Part shown: in pieces, positions 16,814-26,165 of the stretch | Layout of the letters: every line of letters starts with the position of its first letter | Numbering within the stretch: the stretch's first letter is position 1 | From: Planotetraspora sp. A-T 1434 | GTDB taxonomy: Bacteria > Actinomycetota > Actinomycetes > Streptosporangiales > Streptosporangiaceae | NCBI RefSeq assembly: GCF_025420585.1 | Contig: NZ_JAOEGB010000009.1 | Location: 186,001-250,000 of the forward strand | Direction: 5' to 3' | DNA: 64,000 nucleotides | Translations under genes and position numbers: made by a program | The notes under the pieces: model-generated | Databases searched by the model: none | What the model was told of the DNA's origin: nothing | Seen by the model: the letters and a program-made list of their open reading frames with translations, nothing else

Positions 16814-17629
16814 CTAGTGCTTGCCGAAGTCCTGCGTCCAGTACGGCCCGCCGGCCTTGACGTATCCCACACCGATGTCGGTGTAGTCGCAGTTGAGGAT
16901 GTTCTGCCGGTGCCCCGGGCTGTTCATCCAGCCCTGGACGACGGAGGCCGCGGTGCCATAGCCCTTGGCGATGTTCTCCCCGAGTGCCTTCCAGGAGGTG
17001 TAGCCGGCCGCCTCGATGCGGTCCTTCATCGTGCGGCCATCCGCGGAGGTGTGATCGAAGTAGTTCTTGGCGGACATGTCGGCCGAGTGGCCGTACGCCG
17101 CGGCGCGGAGCTTGGCGTCGTGCTTCAGCGGGCCGCAGCCGGCCTTCGCCCGCTCGACGTTGGTGAGGCGCACCACCTCGTTCTCCAGTGCCGTGCCGAC
17201 GCCGGCACTCGGAGTCGGAGTCGGAGTCGCCGTCGTGCCGCAGGTCAGGCGGATGGCCTTCGACTTCGACATGTGGCCGTGGTAGTCGGTGGCGACGGTG
17301 TAGAACGTGCCGCCGGCGCAGCGGAGGTTCAGCGTGACCCGCCCGTTCTGGACCGCCTTGGCGCCGCTCTTCACGACCCGGTCGGGGCCCGGCTGGACCT
17401 TCCAGATGCGGACGCGGAACGTCGCCTCGCCGGTGCAGCCTGCCCGGGACCCGGCGGCGGTGATCTTCCCGTCCGAGGCGACGTGCGGCTTGGCCGTGGC
17501 CACGCGGCAGACCGCGTTCTGCGTCTTGACCTGGCTCTCGACCTGGCTCTCGGCCTGGGCCGGGACGGTGGGGGCACCGATCGCCGCGAGGCTCCCGAGG
17601 CACAGGACAGCTCCGAGCGCTCTGTTCAC
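16814..17629 (-). CDS. Secreted CAP/SCP-domain protein (YkwD-like)
   Basis: 271 aa from GTG 17629, chosen because GGAGGAGAG lies just upstream and the next residues form a good Sec signal (ALGAVLCLGSLAAIGAPTVPAQA). A middle domain of about 100 aa with four Cys is followed by a short TPTPTPS linker and a C-terminal CAP domain (about 150-271). The latter shows VERAKAGCGPLKHDAKLRAAA, HSADMSAKNYFDHTSADG, ALGENIAKGY and WMNSPGHRQNIL, the conserved His/Glu cleft of bacterial CAP proteins. These are extracellular proteins of poorly defined function. A longer form starting at 17695 is unlikely. Confidence 0.9.
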   Translation of the reverse strand: MNRALGAVLCLGSLAAIGAPTVPAQAESQVESQVKTQNAVCRVATAKPHVASDGKITAAGSRAGCTGEATFRVRIWKVQPGPDRVVKSGAKAVQNGRVTLNLRCAGGTFYTVATDYHGHMSKSKAIRLTCGTTATPTPTPSAGVGTALENEVVRLTNVERAKAGCGPLKHDAKLRAAAYGHSADMSAKNYFDHTSADGRTMKDRIEAAGYTSWKALGENIAKGYGTAASVVQGWMNSPGHRQNILNCDYTDIGVGYVKAGGPYWTQDFGKH

Positions 17630-17787
17630 GATCTCTCCTCCAGTGGGGTTGGGACGCTGGATGGAAATCGTCATTATGGTGCGTCTAGATATCAAATGTC
17701 CGAATAAATCACTCTTTGCTCGTAAAGATCTACCTTCACTCCAGGCTCACCAGTCACACCTACACCAGACGTGATGTTGCCTAAGGC

Positions 17788-17811
17788 ATACTGAGTATGC
17801 ATACTCAGTAT
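17788..17811. promoter_or_regulatory. Perfect 24-bp palindrome, likely PadR operator
   Basis: ATACTGAGTATG is followed immediately by its exact reverse complement CATACTCAGTAT. It ends two bases before the padR ATG. The position over the start, the absence of a ribosome-binding site and the AT-rich composition suggest that the regulator blocks its own (possibly leaderless) promoter. Confidence 0.8.
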
Positions 17812-17813
17812 CC

Positions 17814-18353
17814 ATGTCCATCCGACACGGCCTGCTCGCCCTCCTGAGTCAGGGCCCGAGGTACGGCTACCAGCTTCGGTCCGAGTTCGAGGCGTCCACA
17901 GGGGCGACCTGGCCGCTGAACATCGGCCAGGTCTACACGACGCTGTCGCGCATGGAGCGGGACGGCCTCGTGGCTCCGGGGGAGCAGGACGAGCAGGGCC
18001 GTGTTGTGTACGCCATCACTCCCAAGGGCCGGGCCGAGCTCGACCAGTGGTTCGCCACGCCCGTCGCGCAGGCGGACCGGCCACGTGACGAGCTGGTCAT
18101 CAAGCTGGCGATGGCCGTCACCGCCCCTGGCGTCGACGTCGCCCGCGTCGTCCAGGCGCAGCGCTCCGCCACGATGCGGACCCTGCAGGAACTCACCAGG
18201 GTCAAGCGCAGCGTGGACGCCCGGCACGACACGGCCCGGCGACTGGTCCTCGACTCGATGATCTTCCAAGCCGAGGCCGAGCAGCGCTGGCTCGACCACT
18301 GCGAAGCCGTCCTCGCCGCGTCATCCCACCCCACCCCCCAGGAGACCAAGTGA
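17814..18353 (+). CDS. PadR-family transcriptional regulator
   Basis: 179 aa. The N-terminal winged helix (1-80; MSIRHGLLALLSQGPRYGYQLRSEFE, YTTLSRMERDGLV) is typical PadR, followed by a C-terminal 'Vir_C' helical dimerisation domain (about 90-170). PadR proteins repress adjacent efflux genes and are released by ligands. The stop overlaps the ABC transporter start (GTGA), so repressor and exporter form one operon behind the 24-bp palindrome. This arrangement, PadR plus ABC ATPase plus FtsX-like permease, is a standard self-regulated drug or peptide exporter unit. Confidence 0.92.
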   Translation: MSIRHGLLALLSQGPRYGYQLRSEFEASTGATWPLNIGQVYTTLSRMERDGLVAPGEQDEQGRVVYAITPKGRAELDQWFATPVAQADRPRDELVIKLAMAVTAPGVDVARVVQAQRSATMRTLQELTRVKRSVDARHDTARRLVLDSMIFQAEAEQRWLDHCEAVLAASSHPTPQETK

Positions 18354-19162
18354 CCGAGCGCGACCCGTCCGCCCGTCCGGACCCGTCCAGACCGGACGCG
18401 TCACCAGCGGCCTCTCCGGAGACCGGAGCGCCCCGGCTGCCTGCGGACTCGTCCGGTACGGCTGACGCGCCCGTCGTCCGCCTGATCGACGTGGCCCGCG
18501 TCCATGGGGAGGGCGAGCATGCCGTACACGCGCTGAAGCAGGTGAGCCTGGACGTCGCGGCCGGTGAGCTTGTGGCGGTGATGGGACCGTCAGGGTCCGG
18601 CAAGTCCACGCTGCTCAACGTGGCCGGCGGGCTCGATCGGCCGACAAGCGGTTCGGTCCTGGTCGAGGGAACCGCCCTGGGCGACCTGACGCCGAAGCGA
18701 CTCGCGAGACTGCGGCGCAGGAGCGTGGGCTATGTCTTCCAGGACCTGAACCTGATCCCGTCGCTGACCGTGGCCGAAAACGTCGCCCTGCCGCGTGAGC
18801 TGGACGGAGCAGGCGCCCGCGAGGCGCGGAGCGAGGCGGTGGAGGTGCTCGGCGAGGTGGGCCTGACCCAGGTCGCCGACCGCTTTCCCGATGAGATCTC
18901 GGGCGGCCAGCAGCAGCGTGTGGCCATCGCCAGGGCCCTGATCGGGGACCGGCGGCTGCTGCTGGCCGACGAGCCCACCGGCGCTCTCGACACCCCCACC
19001 GGCGACGGCGTCCTGAGGCTGCTCCGCGAGCGGTGTGACACCGGAATCGCGGTGCTGCTGGTCACTCACGAGCCGCGGTACGCCGCGTACGCCGACCGAG
19101 TCGTGTTCCTCCGCGATGGCGGGATCACCGATACGGCCGAGGCGATGGTGACCGCCCGATGA
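18350..19162 (+). CDS. ABC exporter ATP-binding protein (MacB/LolD type)
   Basis: 270 aa. About 40 disordered Pro/Ser/Asp-rich residues precede a complete nucleotide-binding domain: Walker A GPSGSGKST, Q-loop FQDLNLIP, signature SGGQQQRVAIARAL, Walker B LLLADEPTGALD and the H-loop His in VTHEP. The sequence class (LolD/MacB/FtsE-like) goes with FtsX-type permeases, which is what follows, overlapping by 4 bp (ATGA). Substrate unknown; with a PadR regulator, a toxic peptide or drug is likely. Confidence 0.92.
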   Translation: MTERDPSARPDPSRPDASPAASPETGAPRLPADSSGTADAPVVRLIDVARVHGEGEHAVHALKQVSLDVAAGELVAVMGPSGSGKSTLLNVAGGLDRPTSGSVLVEGTALGDLTPKRLARLRRRSVGYVFQDLNLIPSLTVAENVALPRELDGAGAREARSEAVEVLGEVGLTQVADRFPDEISGGQQQRVAIARALIGDRRLLLADEPTGALDTPTGDGVLRLLRERCDTGIAVLLVTHEPRYAAYADRVVFLRDGGITDTAEAMVTAR

Positions 19163-21780
19163 GCGCCATTCGCGCGGCAGTGCGCATTTCCCGGCGCGAC
19201 GTCTGGCGGGCCAAGGGCCGTAGCGCTCTCATCATGGTCATGATCGGCCTGCCCGTTCTCCTGATCACGGTGGCCGCGACCCTCGTGGCCACGCGAGACC
19301 TCGACCCGAGTGAGCGGCTCCCCTTCGAGTTGGGAGCCGCGGACGCCGCGGTGACCGATCTGGGGCTGGCGGCCCCGATCAGGCAGAGCGCTACGGAGCC
19401 GGAGTCGTTCAGGACGGATCGGGACGCCGTCAGGCCGCCGCTGACCAGGGCGGAGGTCGAGGCGGTGTTCGGCGCGGGCACGCGAGCGATCCCCACGGTC
19501 GAGGACTACGAGGAGTATCGGAGTGCTGACGGCTATGAGGACGTGTCGATAGACGAGATCGACTGCCGTGATCCGATGGCCACGGGCATGTTCCATCTGC
19601 GGCAGGGGCGATTTCCGCAAGCCGCCGACGAAGTCGCGGTCAGCGTCCCCGTCGGGGTGGGCGTGGGTGCCGTGCTCCGTGTCACCAGGGACGACACGCC
19701 CAAGCGTGTTGTGGGCGTCGTGGCCGCTCCGCCTCCTCTCATGGGCTACGGCCGGCAGATCATCGCGCTCCCCGGAACACTGCTGAAAGGCGCCGGAGCG
19801 GGAAACCGGAGAACCACATGGCTGGTCGACGCCCCTGGGCCTGTGACGTGGGAACAGCTGCGTCACGCGAACCGAAGCGGCCTGTCGGTGCTGTCGCGGG
19901 CCGTCGTGCAGGATCCGCCACCAGCGGGTGACTCACCGGACGACGCCATCGTCGGGCAGGTCGCACGCCAGGCCTATATCGCGGAAACAGCCGCGCTCAC
20001 CGCCACGATCCTCACCTTGGAGGTCGTCCTGCTCGCCGGTCCGGCCTTCGCCGTAGGGCTTCGGCGGCGCCGTCGCGAGTTGGCGCTCATCGCCGCCCAG
20101 GGGGCCTCCGGAAACCATCTGAAGCTGATCGTGGTCTCCGACGGGCTGGTCCTGGGGGCCGGGGCCGCGGTCCTCGGCGCGACTCTGGGCGTGGGGGTCG
20201 CCCGCATCGTCGTCGCCGTTCTCGGCCAGTGGCCCGAGGGCGAGATGGGGCCGTTCGACGTGCCTGCCGGGCAGATCATCACGGTCGTCGCCCTCGGGAT
20301 CCTGAGCGGTGTGATCGCCGCGGTGGTTCCCGCGATCCAGGCGGCACGCGCTGACGTGGTCGCGGCACTGGCCGGGCGGCGGGGGCAGGTGCGCGACCGG
20401 GCGGGGTGGCCCCTGCTCGGGGCGCTTCTAGTGGCCGCGGGCCTCGCGGTCACCGCGTACGGCGCCTGGCACGGGCAGAACGCCATCCTGGGCGGGGCCG
20501 TACTCGGGGAACTAGGGCTGGTCGCGCTGACACCGCGGTTGATCAGTGTGATCGGGCTGATGGCGGGGCGGTTCCCGCTGCCGCTCCGGCTGGCCGCCCG
20601 CGACGCCTCCCGCAACCGGGGTCGTACGGCCCCCGCGGTCGCGGCCGTCCTGGCGGCCGCGGCGGGGTTCAGCATGGTCGCGGTTGTCACGGCCACCGAT
20701 CACGCGCGCGATCGGCAGACCTACAAGGCAGCCTTCAGAATGGGCACGACCGCGGTCTACGGTGACGATGTCACCGCCGAGTCGTGGCGGAGGATCCGGC
20801 CGATAGTCGACAAGACGCTACCCGGGGTGCCGCTGGTCGAGGTGCGGGCGGCCGTCGACGGCAAGGGCAGGCACCTGGATCTCACTCTGCTGGACGGAAA
20901 CTGTGAGGGGTGCGTCACCTTCGGCGGCTCCTTCGGCGCTCTCCCGGTAGGTGGTCCGGATCTGCTGCGTTACCTGATCGGGCGTACGGACACCGGGGCT
21001 GAGAGGGCACTCGCCGAGGGCAGAGCGGTCATCTTCAATCCCGCCGCGGTGCGGCAGGGCAAAGTGCGACTCCAGCTGACGACCCGAACCACAAGCGACG
21101 AGGGCGAACCGCCTTCGGTCTCCCTGCCCGCCGTAGTCGTGACGGTGAGTGGACCCACGGCGGCCGCCGGAGTGGCGCCGTCGTCCGCTTTCACCTCGCT
21201 CGGCTACTCGCTCAAGCTGACCCATCTCATCGTGGATCCGGCGGTCAAGCGGCTGACCCCGGCGGATGAACAGCGGCTCAGCGGGCCGGTGCGGGCCGTC
21301 ACACCCAAGGTCGCGGTGACGCTGGAGCGCGGATACCGTGAGGACGGCAGCTGGACGCTGCTGGTCTTCTTGATCGCGGCATCGGTGATCGTGCTCGGTG
21401 CGACCTTCACCGCCACCGGCCTGGCGGCGGCCGATTACCGGCCAGATCTGGAGACGTTGTCCGCCATCGGGGCACAGCCCCGGACCCGCCGGCTTGTGGT
21501 CGCCGGCCAGGCGGCGGTCATAACCGGCGTGGGAGTCCCGCTCGGTCTGGCCGCCGGGCTGGTGCCCGGCGCCGCCCTGGCCGTGGAGACGACGATCCGC
21601 TTCCGTTCGTTCATCCCGGATACGGCGCTGAACGGCTTCCGCTACCCGTCGCTCACCGTCGAGCTGGGCATACCGTGGCCACTGCTCGGAGCGGTGGCCC
21701 TGGGCCTGCCGCTGCTGGCCGCGCTGGTCTGCGGGGCGGTCACCAGGTCACGCCTCCCCGCGCCACGCCGTCTCGTGTGA
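19159..21780 (+). CDS. FtsX-like ABC transporter permease
   Basis: 873 aa with the double-FtsX layout of about ten transmembrane helices. There is an N-terminal anchor (SALIMVMIGLPVLLITVAA), a first large extracytoplasmic domain (about 45-270), a three-helix FtsX bundle (about 275-410), further helices, a second extracytoplasmic domain (about 530-720) and a final FtsX bundle. RRRRELALIAAQGAS and the equivalent ETLSAIGAQPRTRR mark the cytoplasmic coupling loops. It pairs with the preceding ATPase. This class moves or expels molecules from the membrane outer face. Last gene of the padR operon. Confidence 0.9.
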   Translation: MSAIRAAVRISRRDVWRAKGRSALIMVMIGLPVLLITVAATLVATRDLDPSERLPFELGAADAAVTDLGLAAPIRQSATEPESFRTDRDAVRPPLTRAEVEAVFGAGTRAIPTVEDYEEYRSADGYEDVSIDEIDCRDPMATGMFHLRQGRFPQAADEVAVSVPVGVGVGAVLRVTRDDTPKRVVGVVAAPPPLMGYGRQIIALPGTLLKGAGAGNRRTTWLVDAPGPVTWEQLRHANRSGLSVLSRAVVQDPPPAGDSPDDAIVGQVARQAYIAETAALTATILTLEVVLLAGPAFAVGLRRRRRELALIAAQGASGNHLKLIVVSDGLVLGAGAAVLGATLGVGVARIVVAVLGQWPEGEMGPFDVPAGQIITVVALGILSGVIAAVVPAIQAARADVVAALAGRRGQVRDRAGWPLLGALLVAAGLAVTAYGAWHGQNAILGGAVLGELGLVALTPRLISVIGLMAGRFPLPLRLAARDASRNRGRTAPAVAAVLAAAAGFSMVAVVTATDHARDRQTYKAAFRMGTTAVYGDDVTAESWRRIRPIVDKTLPGVPLVEVRAAVDGKGRHLDLTLLDGNCEGCVTFGGSFGALPVGGPDLLRYLIGRTDTGAERALAEGRAVIFNPAAVRQGKVRLQLTTRTTSDEGEPPSVSLPAVVVTVSGPTAAAGVAPSSAFTSLGYSLKLTHLIVDPAVKRLTPADEQRLSGPVRAVTPKVAVTLERGYREDGSWTLLVFLIAASVIVLGATFTATGLAAADYRPDLETLSAIGAQPRTRRLVVAGQAAVITGVGVPLGLAAGLVPGAALAVETTIRFRSFIPDTALNGFRYPSLTVELGIPWPLLGAVALGLPLLAALVCGAVTRSRLPAPRRLV

Positions 21781-21816
21781 CCCGCCCCCAGGCGGAGCAG
21801 TTCAGGTGAGGGCGGC

Positions 21817-23214
21817 TCAGCGCTCCGGCAGGGCGGCGCCGGGGGTCGCCGCGTCGGGGGCCTTCTCTCCCGGGGCAGTGCCCTCGGCCAGGCGGCCGGC
21901 GGTGAGGTCGTACTTCAGCGTCATCAGGATGCCCGCGATGGTGATCAGAGCGGGGACGACGGTGAGCCCGATGATGACGGCGGTGTACGCGCTGTCCGGC
22001 TGGGTCACGGGGTGCTCCGGGTCGGAGGAGACGAACCCGCCCAGGGCGAGCACCGCGCCGTAGATGGTCGCGCCGAAGGCCGCCACCGCGCTCTCGGCCG
22101 CCGTCCAGAGGCCGGTGAAGACGCCGCCGCGGCGCTCGCCGCTCAGGGCTCCGTCATGGGCGATCACGTCGGCCAGCATGGAGAACTGGAGGAGTTGCTG
22201 GCCCGCGTACCCGATCCCGACCACCATCACGGCGACATGGGCGTAGAGCGAGCCGAGCGCGGGGGTCGCGAGGGCCAGCACGGCGCCGGCCGTGAACAGC
22301 GCCCCGGAGAGGATCATCGCCCCGCGCTTGTCGATCATGCGGGCCAGCCACACCCACAGCGGCATGGTGACGAGCATGGGCCCGACGAGGGCGGCGAAGA
22401 GGGTGCTCGTGGCCTTGGTGTCATTCAGCGTGTAGGCGGCGAAATAGGGCGCACCCGCCAGCATCACGCCGGCGGCGAGGGTCTGGGCCGTGCTGAGGCC
22501 GAGGAGCCACATGAACGGCCTGCTCGTCCGGGCCGCCACGAGCTGCGACCGCAGGGTCCCCTCGGACTGGTTCTGGCCGGTGAACGGCGCCCGGGCCGTG
22601 CCGAAGAAGGAGCCCAGCATGGCGGCGAGGAGGATGGCGGCGAAGATGAGACCCATCTGGCGGTAGCCGTCCACCGAGTTGCCCGCGATGGCCGGGGCGG
22701 CGATCCCGCTCATCGCCACCGCAATCGCGATGAAGATCATCCGCCACTGGAGGAGCGAGGTCCGCTCGTGATAGTCGGTGGTCATCTCGGCCGGCATGGC
22801 CTTGTACGGCACCTCGTACAGGGCGTATCCGGTGGCCGCCGCCAGGAACGTCACGCCCACGAAGACGGCGGCGGGGACGCCCTTGAGCGGCGGCCCGACG
22901 AACATCAGGGCGAACGACACGGGCAGCACGACGGCCCCCGCCAGCAACCACGGGCGGCGCGGCCCCCAGCGAGATGTGGTCCGGTCCGACCACTGTCCGA
23001 CCAGGGGGTTGATGATCAGGTCCCACGCCTTGGGGAAGAACAGCACGACCCCCGCGAGCCCGGCGGGCACGGCCAGGACGTTCGTCATGTAGTAGAGCAG
23101 CAGCAGGCCCGGGATGGCCGAGAAGTTGGCGGTGCAGAAGGAGCCGACGGCGTATCCGAGGCGCGTGCCAAGGGACACAGGGGAGGGGTGTGGCGTCGCC
23201 GCCGCGGAGACCAT
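21817..23214 (-). CDS. MFS transporter of the GPH (glycoside-pentoside-hexuronide:cation symporter) family
   Basis: 465 aa from ATG 23214 (MVSAAATPHPSPVSLGTRLGYAVGS). About 12 hydrophobic helices are visible. GPH features are KAWDLIINPLVGQWSDRT after helix 2, SRWGPRRPWLLAGA, and YEVPYKAMPAEMTTDYHERTSL. Family members import sugars with Na+ or H+; the substrate is not predictable. The open frame extends to 23694, but that part is the wrong-frame shadow of the next gene and has no transporter character. Transcribed in the same direction as the SseB-like gene, about 100 bases downstream of it. Confidence 0.88.
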   Translation of the reverse strand: MVSAAATPHPSPVSLGTRLGYAVGSFCTANFSAIPGLLLLYYMTNVLAVPAGLAGVVLFFPKAWDLIINPLVGQWSDRTTSRWGPRRPWLLAGAVVLPVSFALMFVGPPLKGVPAAVFVGVTFLAAATGYALYEVPYKAMPAEMTTDYHERTSLLQWRMIFIAIAVAMSGIAAPAIAGNSVDGYRQMGLIFAAILLAAMLGSFFGTARAPFTGQNQSEGTLRSQLVAARTSRPFMWLLGLSTAQTLAAGVMLAGAPYFAAYTLNDTKATSTLFAALVGPMLVTMPLWVWLARMIDKRGAMILSGALFTAGAVLALATPALGSLYAHVAVMVVGIGYAGQQLLQFSMLADVIAHDGALSGERRGGVFTGLWTAAESAVAAFGATIYGAVLALGGFVSSDPEHPVTQPDSAYTAVIIGLTVVPALITIAGILMTLKYDLTAGRLAEGTAPGEKAPDAATPGAALPER

Positions 23215-23312
23215 GGCGACATTCAAGCCGAGCAAGCGCCCGACCGGAAGCCTTCCCGTCCGCCGGATCCGCCACCGCCTCGCCGTACGTCGCCGCCGGC
23301 CGCGGCCTCGTG

Positions 23313-24191
23313 TTAGTCCGTCACGTCGGCGCAGACGACGTGGGCGCCGAGCTCGATCATCCGGCGTTCCGTGTGGGCATCGGCCACCCGCGCCATGAGG
23401 ACCGGAGCCTCGCTCGCCGCGAGCTGCGGCAGCCGGGCCCGGACCCCGCGGTGCAGGTCCCTCACGATGTCCTCGGCGGCGGGGGTGTGGACCTTGACGT
23501 GCAGCATGATCCCGGACGACCCCGAGACGGTGCGCGCCTCGGAGATCCACACATGGTGCACGAGAGGAAGGCTGCGCAGCAGTTCGCCGATCGCCACCCG
23601 GAGGGCGGGGAGGATCGGGTGGTTCGTCCTGCGGTAGCCGGGATCGACCACCTGCATGGCGCCGGACAGGTGCTGCCGTGGCGCGGGAATCCATGGGGGC
23701 GAGACCGGGGCCGGAGCGGGCGTGGGGGCCGGGACGGGCGCGCTCTGCGCCACGTGATGCGTGCGGGTCACGGTCGCCATCGCGCCCGTGGCGTACGCCG
23801 AGGGCACAGCGGATCCCATGGCCGACAGCGCGGGCGTGGGGCCGCTGCGCGTCGACTGGAGGTAGCGCTGGAGGTCTTCGATCGGTACGGCTGCCGCGGC
23901 CGGACCGGCCGCGTCGATGACGATCTCACGGACGCCGGTGACGCGCTGGATGTCCAGGATCGTGTCGGCGTCGCAGACCGACAGAGAGTGGCTGCCGCGG
24001 TGCCGCGCGTAGGTGGCGGGGCCCGTGTACCCGAGAAGCACGCGCTCGCCGCTCTGGGTCGTGCCGAGCACGACGGAGCGGTCGGGCCGGACGGCGACCA
24101 GGATTCCCCACTCCGCGAGAGCCGCGAGTAGTTGCTGGGGGCCGCCGTGCCGCGCGAGCACTTCGCCGAGAGAGGGGTTCCCGATGCTCAT
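23313..24191 (-). CDS. SseB-like domain protein of unknown function
   Basis: 292 aa, not membrane bound. The N-terminal ~110 residues (LLAALAEWGILVAVRPDRSVVLGTT, then VLLGYT, and IDAAGPAAAAVPIEDLQRYL) look like an SseB-type domain, common in actinobacterial proteins of unknown role. A Pro/Ala-rich linker (about 115-175) leads to a second domain (about 180-292) resembling the SseB C-terminal region, with VWISEARTVSGSSGIMLHVKV. The assignment is by overall resemblance only. It shares its strand with the transporter downstream, but nothing ties them functionally. Confidence 0.55.
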   Translation of the reverse strand: MSIGNPSLGEVLARHGGPQQLLAALAEWGILVAVRPDRSVVLGTTQSGERVLLGYTGPATYARHRGSHSLSVCDADTILDIQRVTGVREIVIDAAGPAAAAVPIEDLQRYLQSTRSGPTPALSAMGSAVPSAYATGAMATVTRTHHVAQSAPVPAPTPAPAPVSPPWIPAPRQHLSGAMQVVDPGYRRTNHPILPALRVAIGELLRSLPLVHHVWISEARTVSGSSGIMLHVKVHTPAAEDIVRDLHRGVRARLPQLAASEAPVLMARVADAHTERRMIELGAHVVCADVTD

Positions 24192-24482
24192 AGGCTGAAC
24201 GATAGGTAGAAAACCATGGCTTAAACAGGCTAATCGTGAAGATTAGGTGCGATCAATACCAAGATGGCGGCTGTGCGGATGGGACCGGTCCAGGTTGGGT
24301 AAACGGACCCCCTAGTGCCCGCAAGTCAGCCGGCCTCATGCCTCCCCTCTGTCACAGCGGCAACACCATCCGTGGATTCGGTGCGGGTTCCGTCTCGGAT
24401 GGCGGATCGCTCGTGAGGGCTTTCACAAGGGCCGGATAGACTCGCGCCTGTCCGTGCGTCGCACATCTCGAAGGACTGACCA
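24192..24482. other. Intergenic region upstream of serA
   Basis: No convincing gene. A small inverted repeat, CTAATC-GTGAA-GATTAG (24230-24246), lies near the start of the divergent SseB-like gene and could be an operator. A GAAGGA box 10-15 bases before GTG 24483 is the serA ribosome-binding site. Lower GC marks it as the shared promoter region of two divergent genes. Confidence 0.5.
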
Positions 24483-26072
24483 GTGACCAAGCCCGTCGTA
24501 CTTGTCGCAGAAGAGCTTTCCGATGCGGGTCTCGCCGTGCTCGGCGCGGACTTCGAGGTCCGCCACACCGACGGCGCCGACCGGTCCCAGCTGCTGCCGG
24601 CACTCGCCGACGTGGACGCCCTGATCGTCCGCAGTGCCACCCAGGTGGACGCCGAGGCCGTCGCCGCCGCGCCGAAGCTGCGCGTCGTCGCCCGCGCGGG
24701 CGTCGGGCTCGACAACGTCGACGTGGAGGCCGCCACCAAGGCCGGCGTCATGGTCGTGAACGCCCCGACCTCGAACATCACCAGCGCCGCCGAGCACACC
24801 GTCGCCCTCATCCTGGCCAGTGCCCGCAACGTGGCCCAGGGCCACGCCGCGCTCAAGGGCGGCGAGTGGAAGCGCTCGAAGTACACGGGCGTCGAGCTCG
24901 ACGAGAAGGTCGTCGGCATCCTCGGCCTCGGCAAGATCGGCCAGCTCGTGGCCCAGCGGCTCCAGCCGTTCGGTGTCGAGCTCATCGCCTACGACCCCTA
25001 CCTGCAGCCGGCGCGCGCCGCCCAGATGGGTGTGAAGCTCGTCTCGCTGGAGGAGGTCCTCCAGCAGGCCGACTTCATCACGGTCCACCTGCCGAAGTCG
25101 AAGGAGACCATCGGTCTCATCGGCGACCGCGAGCTCCACATGGTCAAGCCGTCCGTCCGGCTGATCAACGTCGCCCGCGGCGGCATCATCGACGAGAACG
25201 CGCTCTACTCCGCCCTCAAGGAGGGCCGCGTCGCGGGCGCCGGCATCGACGTGTTCGCCAAGGAGCCGTGCACCGACAGCCCGCTGTTCGAGCTCGACCA
25301 GGTCGTGGTGACGCCGCACCTCGGCGCCTCGACGCACGAGGCCCAGGAGAAGGCCGGCACCCAGGTCGCCCGCAGCGTGAAGCTGGCGCTCGCCGGCGAG
25401 TTCGTGCCCGACGCCGTGAACGTACAGGGCGGCGCGGTCGCCGAGGACGTCAAGCCGGGCCTGCCGCTCACGGAGAAGCTCGGCCGCATCTTCACCGCGC
25501 TCGCGGGCGAGGTCGCCACCCGCCTGGACGTGGACGTCCGCGGCGAGATCGCCTCCCAGGACGTGCGGGTGCTGGAGCTGGCCGCGCTCAAGGGCGTCTT
25601 CACCGACGTCGTCGAGGACGCGGTGACTTACGTCAACGCCCCGCTGCTCGCCAAGGACCGTGGCACCGTGGTCGAGCTGGTGACCAGCTCGGACAGCCCG
25701 GACTGGCGCAACGTCATCACGGTCCGCGGCGTCCTGGCCGACGGCCGCACGGTCTCGGTCTCGGGCACGCTGTCCGGCCCCCGGCAGATCATGAAGATCG
25801 TCGAGGTCAACGGCTTCGCGATGGAGATCGAGCCCACCGACCACCTGGCGTTCTTCACCTACACCGACCGTCCCGGCATCGTCGGCATCGTCGGCCGCCT
25901 GCTGGGCGAGCACAGCGTGAACATCGCGTCCATGCAGGTCTCCCGGAACGTGAAGGGCGGCAAGGCCCTCATCGCGCTCACCGTTGACTCGGCCATCACG
26001 AGCGACATCATCGAGCAGATCGCCGGGGAGATCGGCGCCGACAGCGGCCGTACGGTCGACCTGGAGGACTGA
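24483..26072 (+). CDS. serA: D-3-phosphoglycerate dehydrogenase
   Basis: 529 aa, the long actinobacterial type. It oxidises 3-phosphoglycerate with NAD+ in the first step of serine synthesis. Domains: split substrate-binding domain, Rossmann domain with GLGKIG (about residues 146-151), an intervening allosteric (ASB) domain (about 315-450) and a C-terminal ACT domain (about 455-529; LAFFTYTDRPGIVGIVGRLLGEHSVNIASMQV). The catalytic Arg (NVARGGIID), Glu (AKEPCTDSPL) and His (VTPHLGAST) are present. The GTG start has GAAGGA upstream. Feedback inhibition by serine is expected from the ASB/ACT layout known in M. tuberculosis SerA. A strong terminator follows. Confidence 0.97.
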   Translation: MTKPVVLVAEELSDAGLAVLGADFEVRHTDGADRSQLLPALADVDALIVRSATQVDAEAVAAAPKLRVVARAGVGLDNVDVEAATKAGVMVVNAPTSNITSAAEHTVALILASARNVAQGHAALKGGEWKRSKYTGVELDEKVVGILGLGKIGQLVAQRLQPFGVELIAYDPYLQPARAAQMGVKLVSLEEVLQQADFITVHLPKSKETIGLIGDRELHMVKPSVRLINVARGGIIDENALYSALKEGRVAGAGIDVFAKEPCTDSPLFELDQVVVTPHLGASTHEAQEKAGTQVARSVKLALAGEFVPDAVNVQGGAVAEDVKPGLPLTEKLGRIFTALAGEVATRLDVDVRGEIASQDVRVLELAALKGVFTDVVEDAVTYVNAPLLAKDRGTVVELVTSSDSPDWRNVITVRGVLADGRTVSVSGTLSGPRQIMKIVEVNGFAMEIEPTDHLAFFTYTDRPGIVGIVGRLLGEHSVNIASMQVSRNVKGGKALIALTVDSAITSDIIEQIAGEIGADSGRTVDLED

Positions 26073-26099
26073 GTCCCGGGATCGGCCCCTGGTTTCCGG

Positions 26100-26136
26100 C
26101 CCGGGTCGGCGCGCGTCCGCGCCGGCCCGGGCTTTC
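26100..26136 (+). terminator. serA terminator
   Basis: CCCGGGTCGGCGCG (26100-26113) pairs with CGCGCCGGCCCGGG (26118-26131) across CGTC with one wobble/mismatch, followed by CTTTCG. It lies 28 bases after the serA stop. Confidence 0.85.
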
Positions 26137-26165
26137 GTATATGTACGGCCCTCGGCCGGTTAATT

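Noticed and set aside
15950-17707. 585-codon plus-strand frame over the FHA and CAP genes
   Set aside because: Antisense to two genes with clear domains; no motifs of its own.
21817-23694. A 625-codon version of the GPH transporter
   Set aside because: The first 160 residues lie over the SseB-like gene in another frame and are Arg/Pro-rich with no transporter similarity; ATG 23214 gives a full-length family member.
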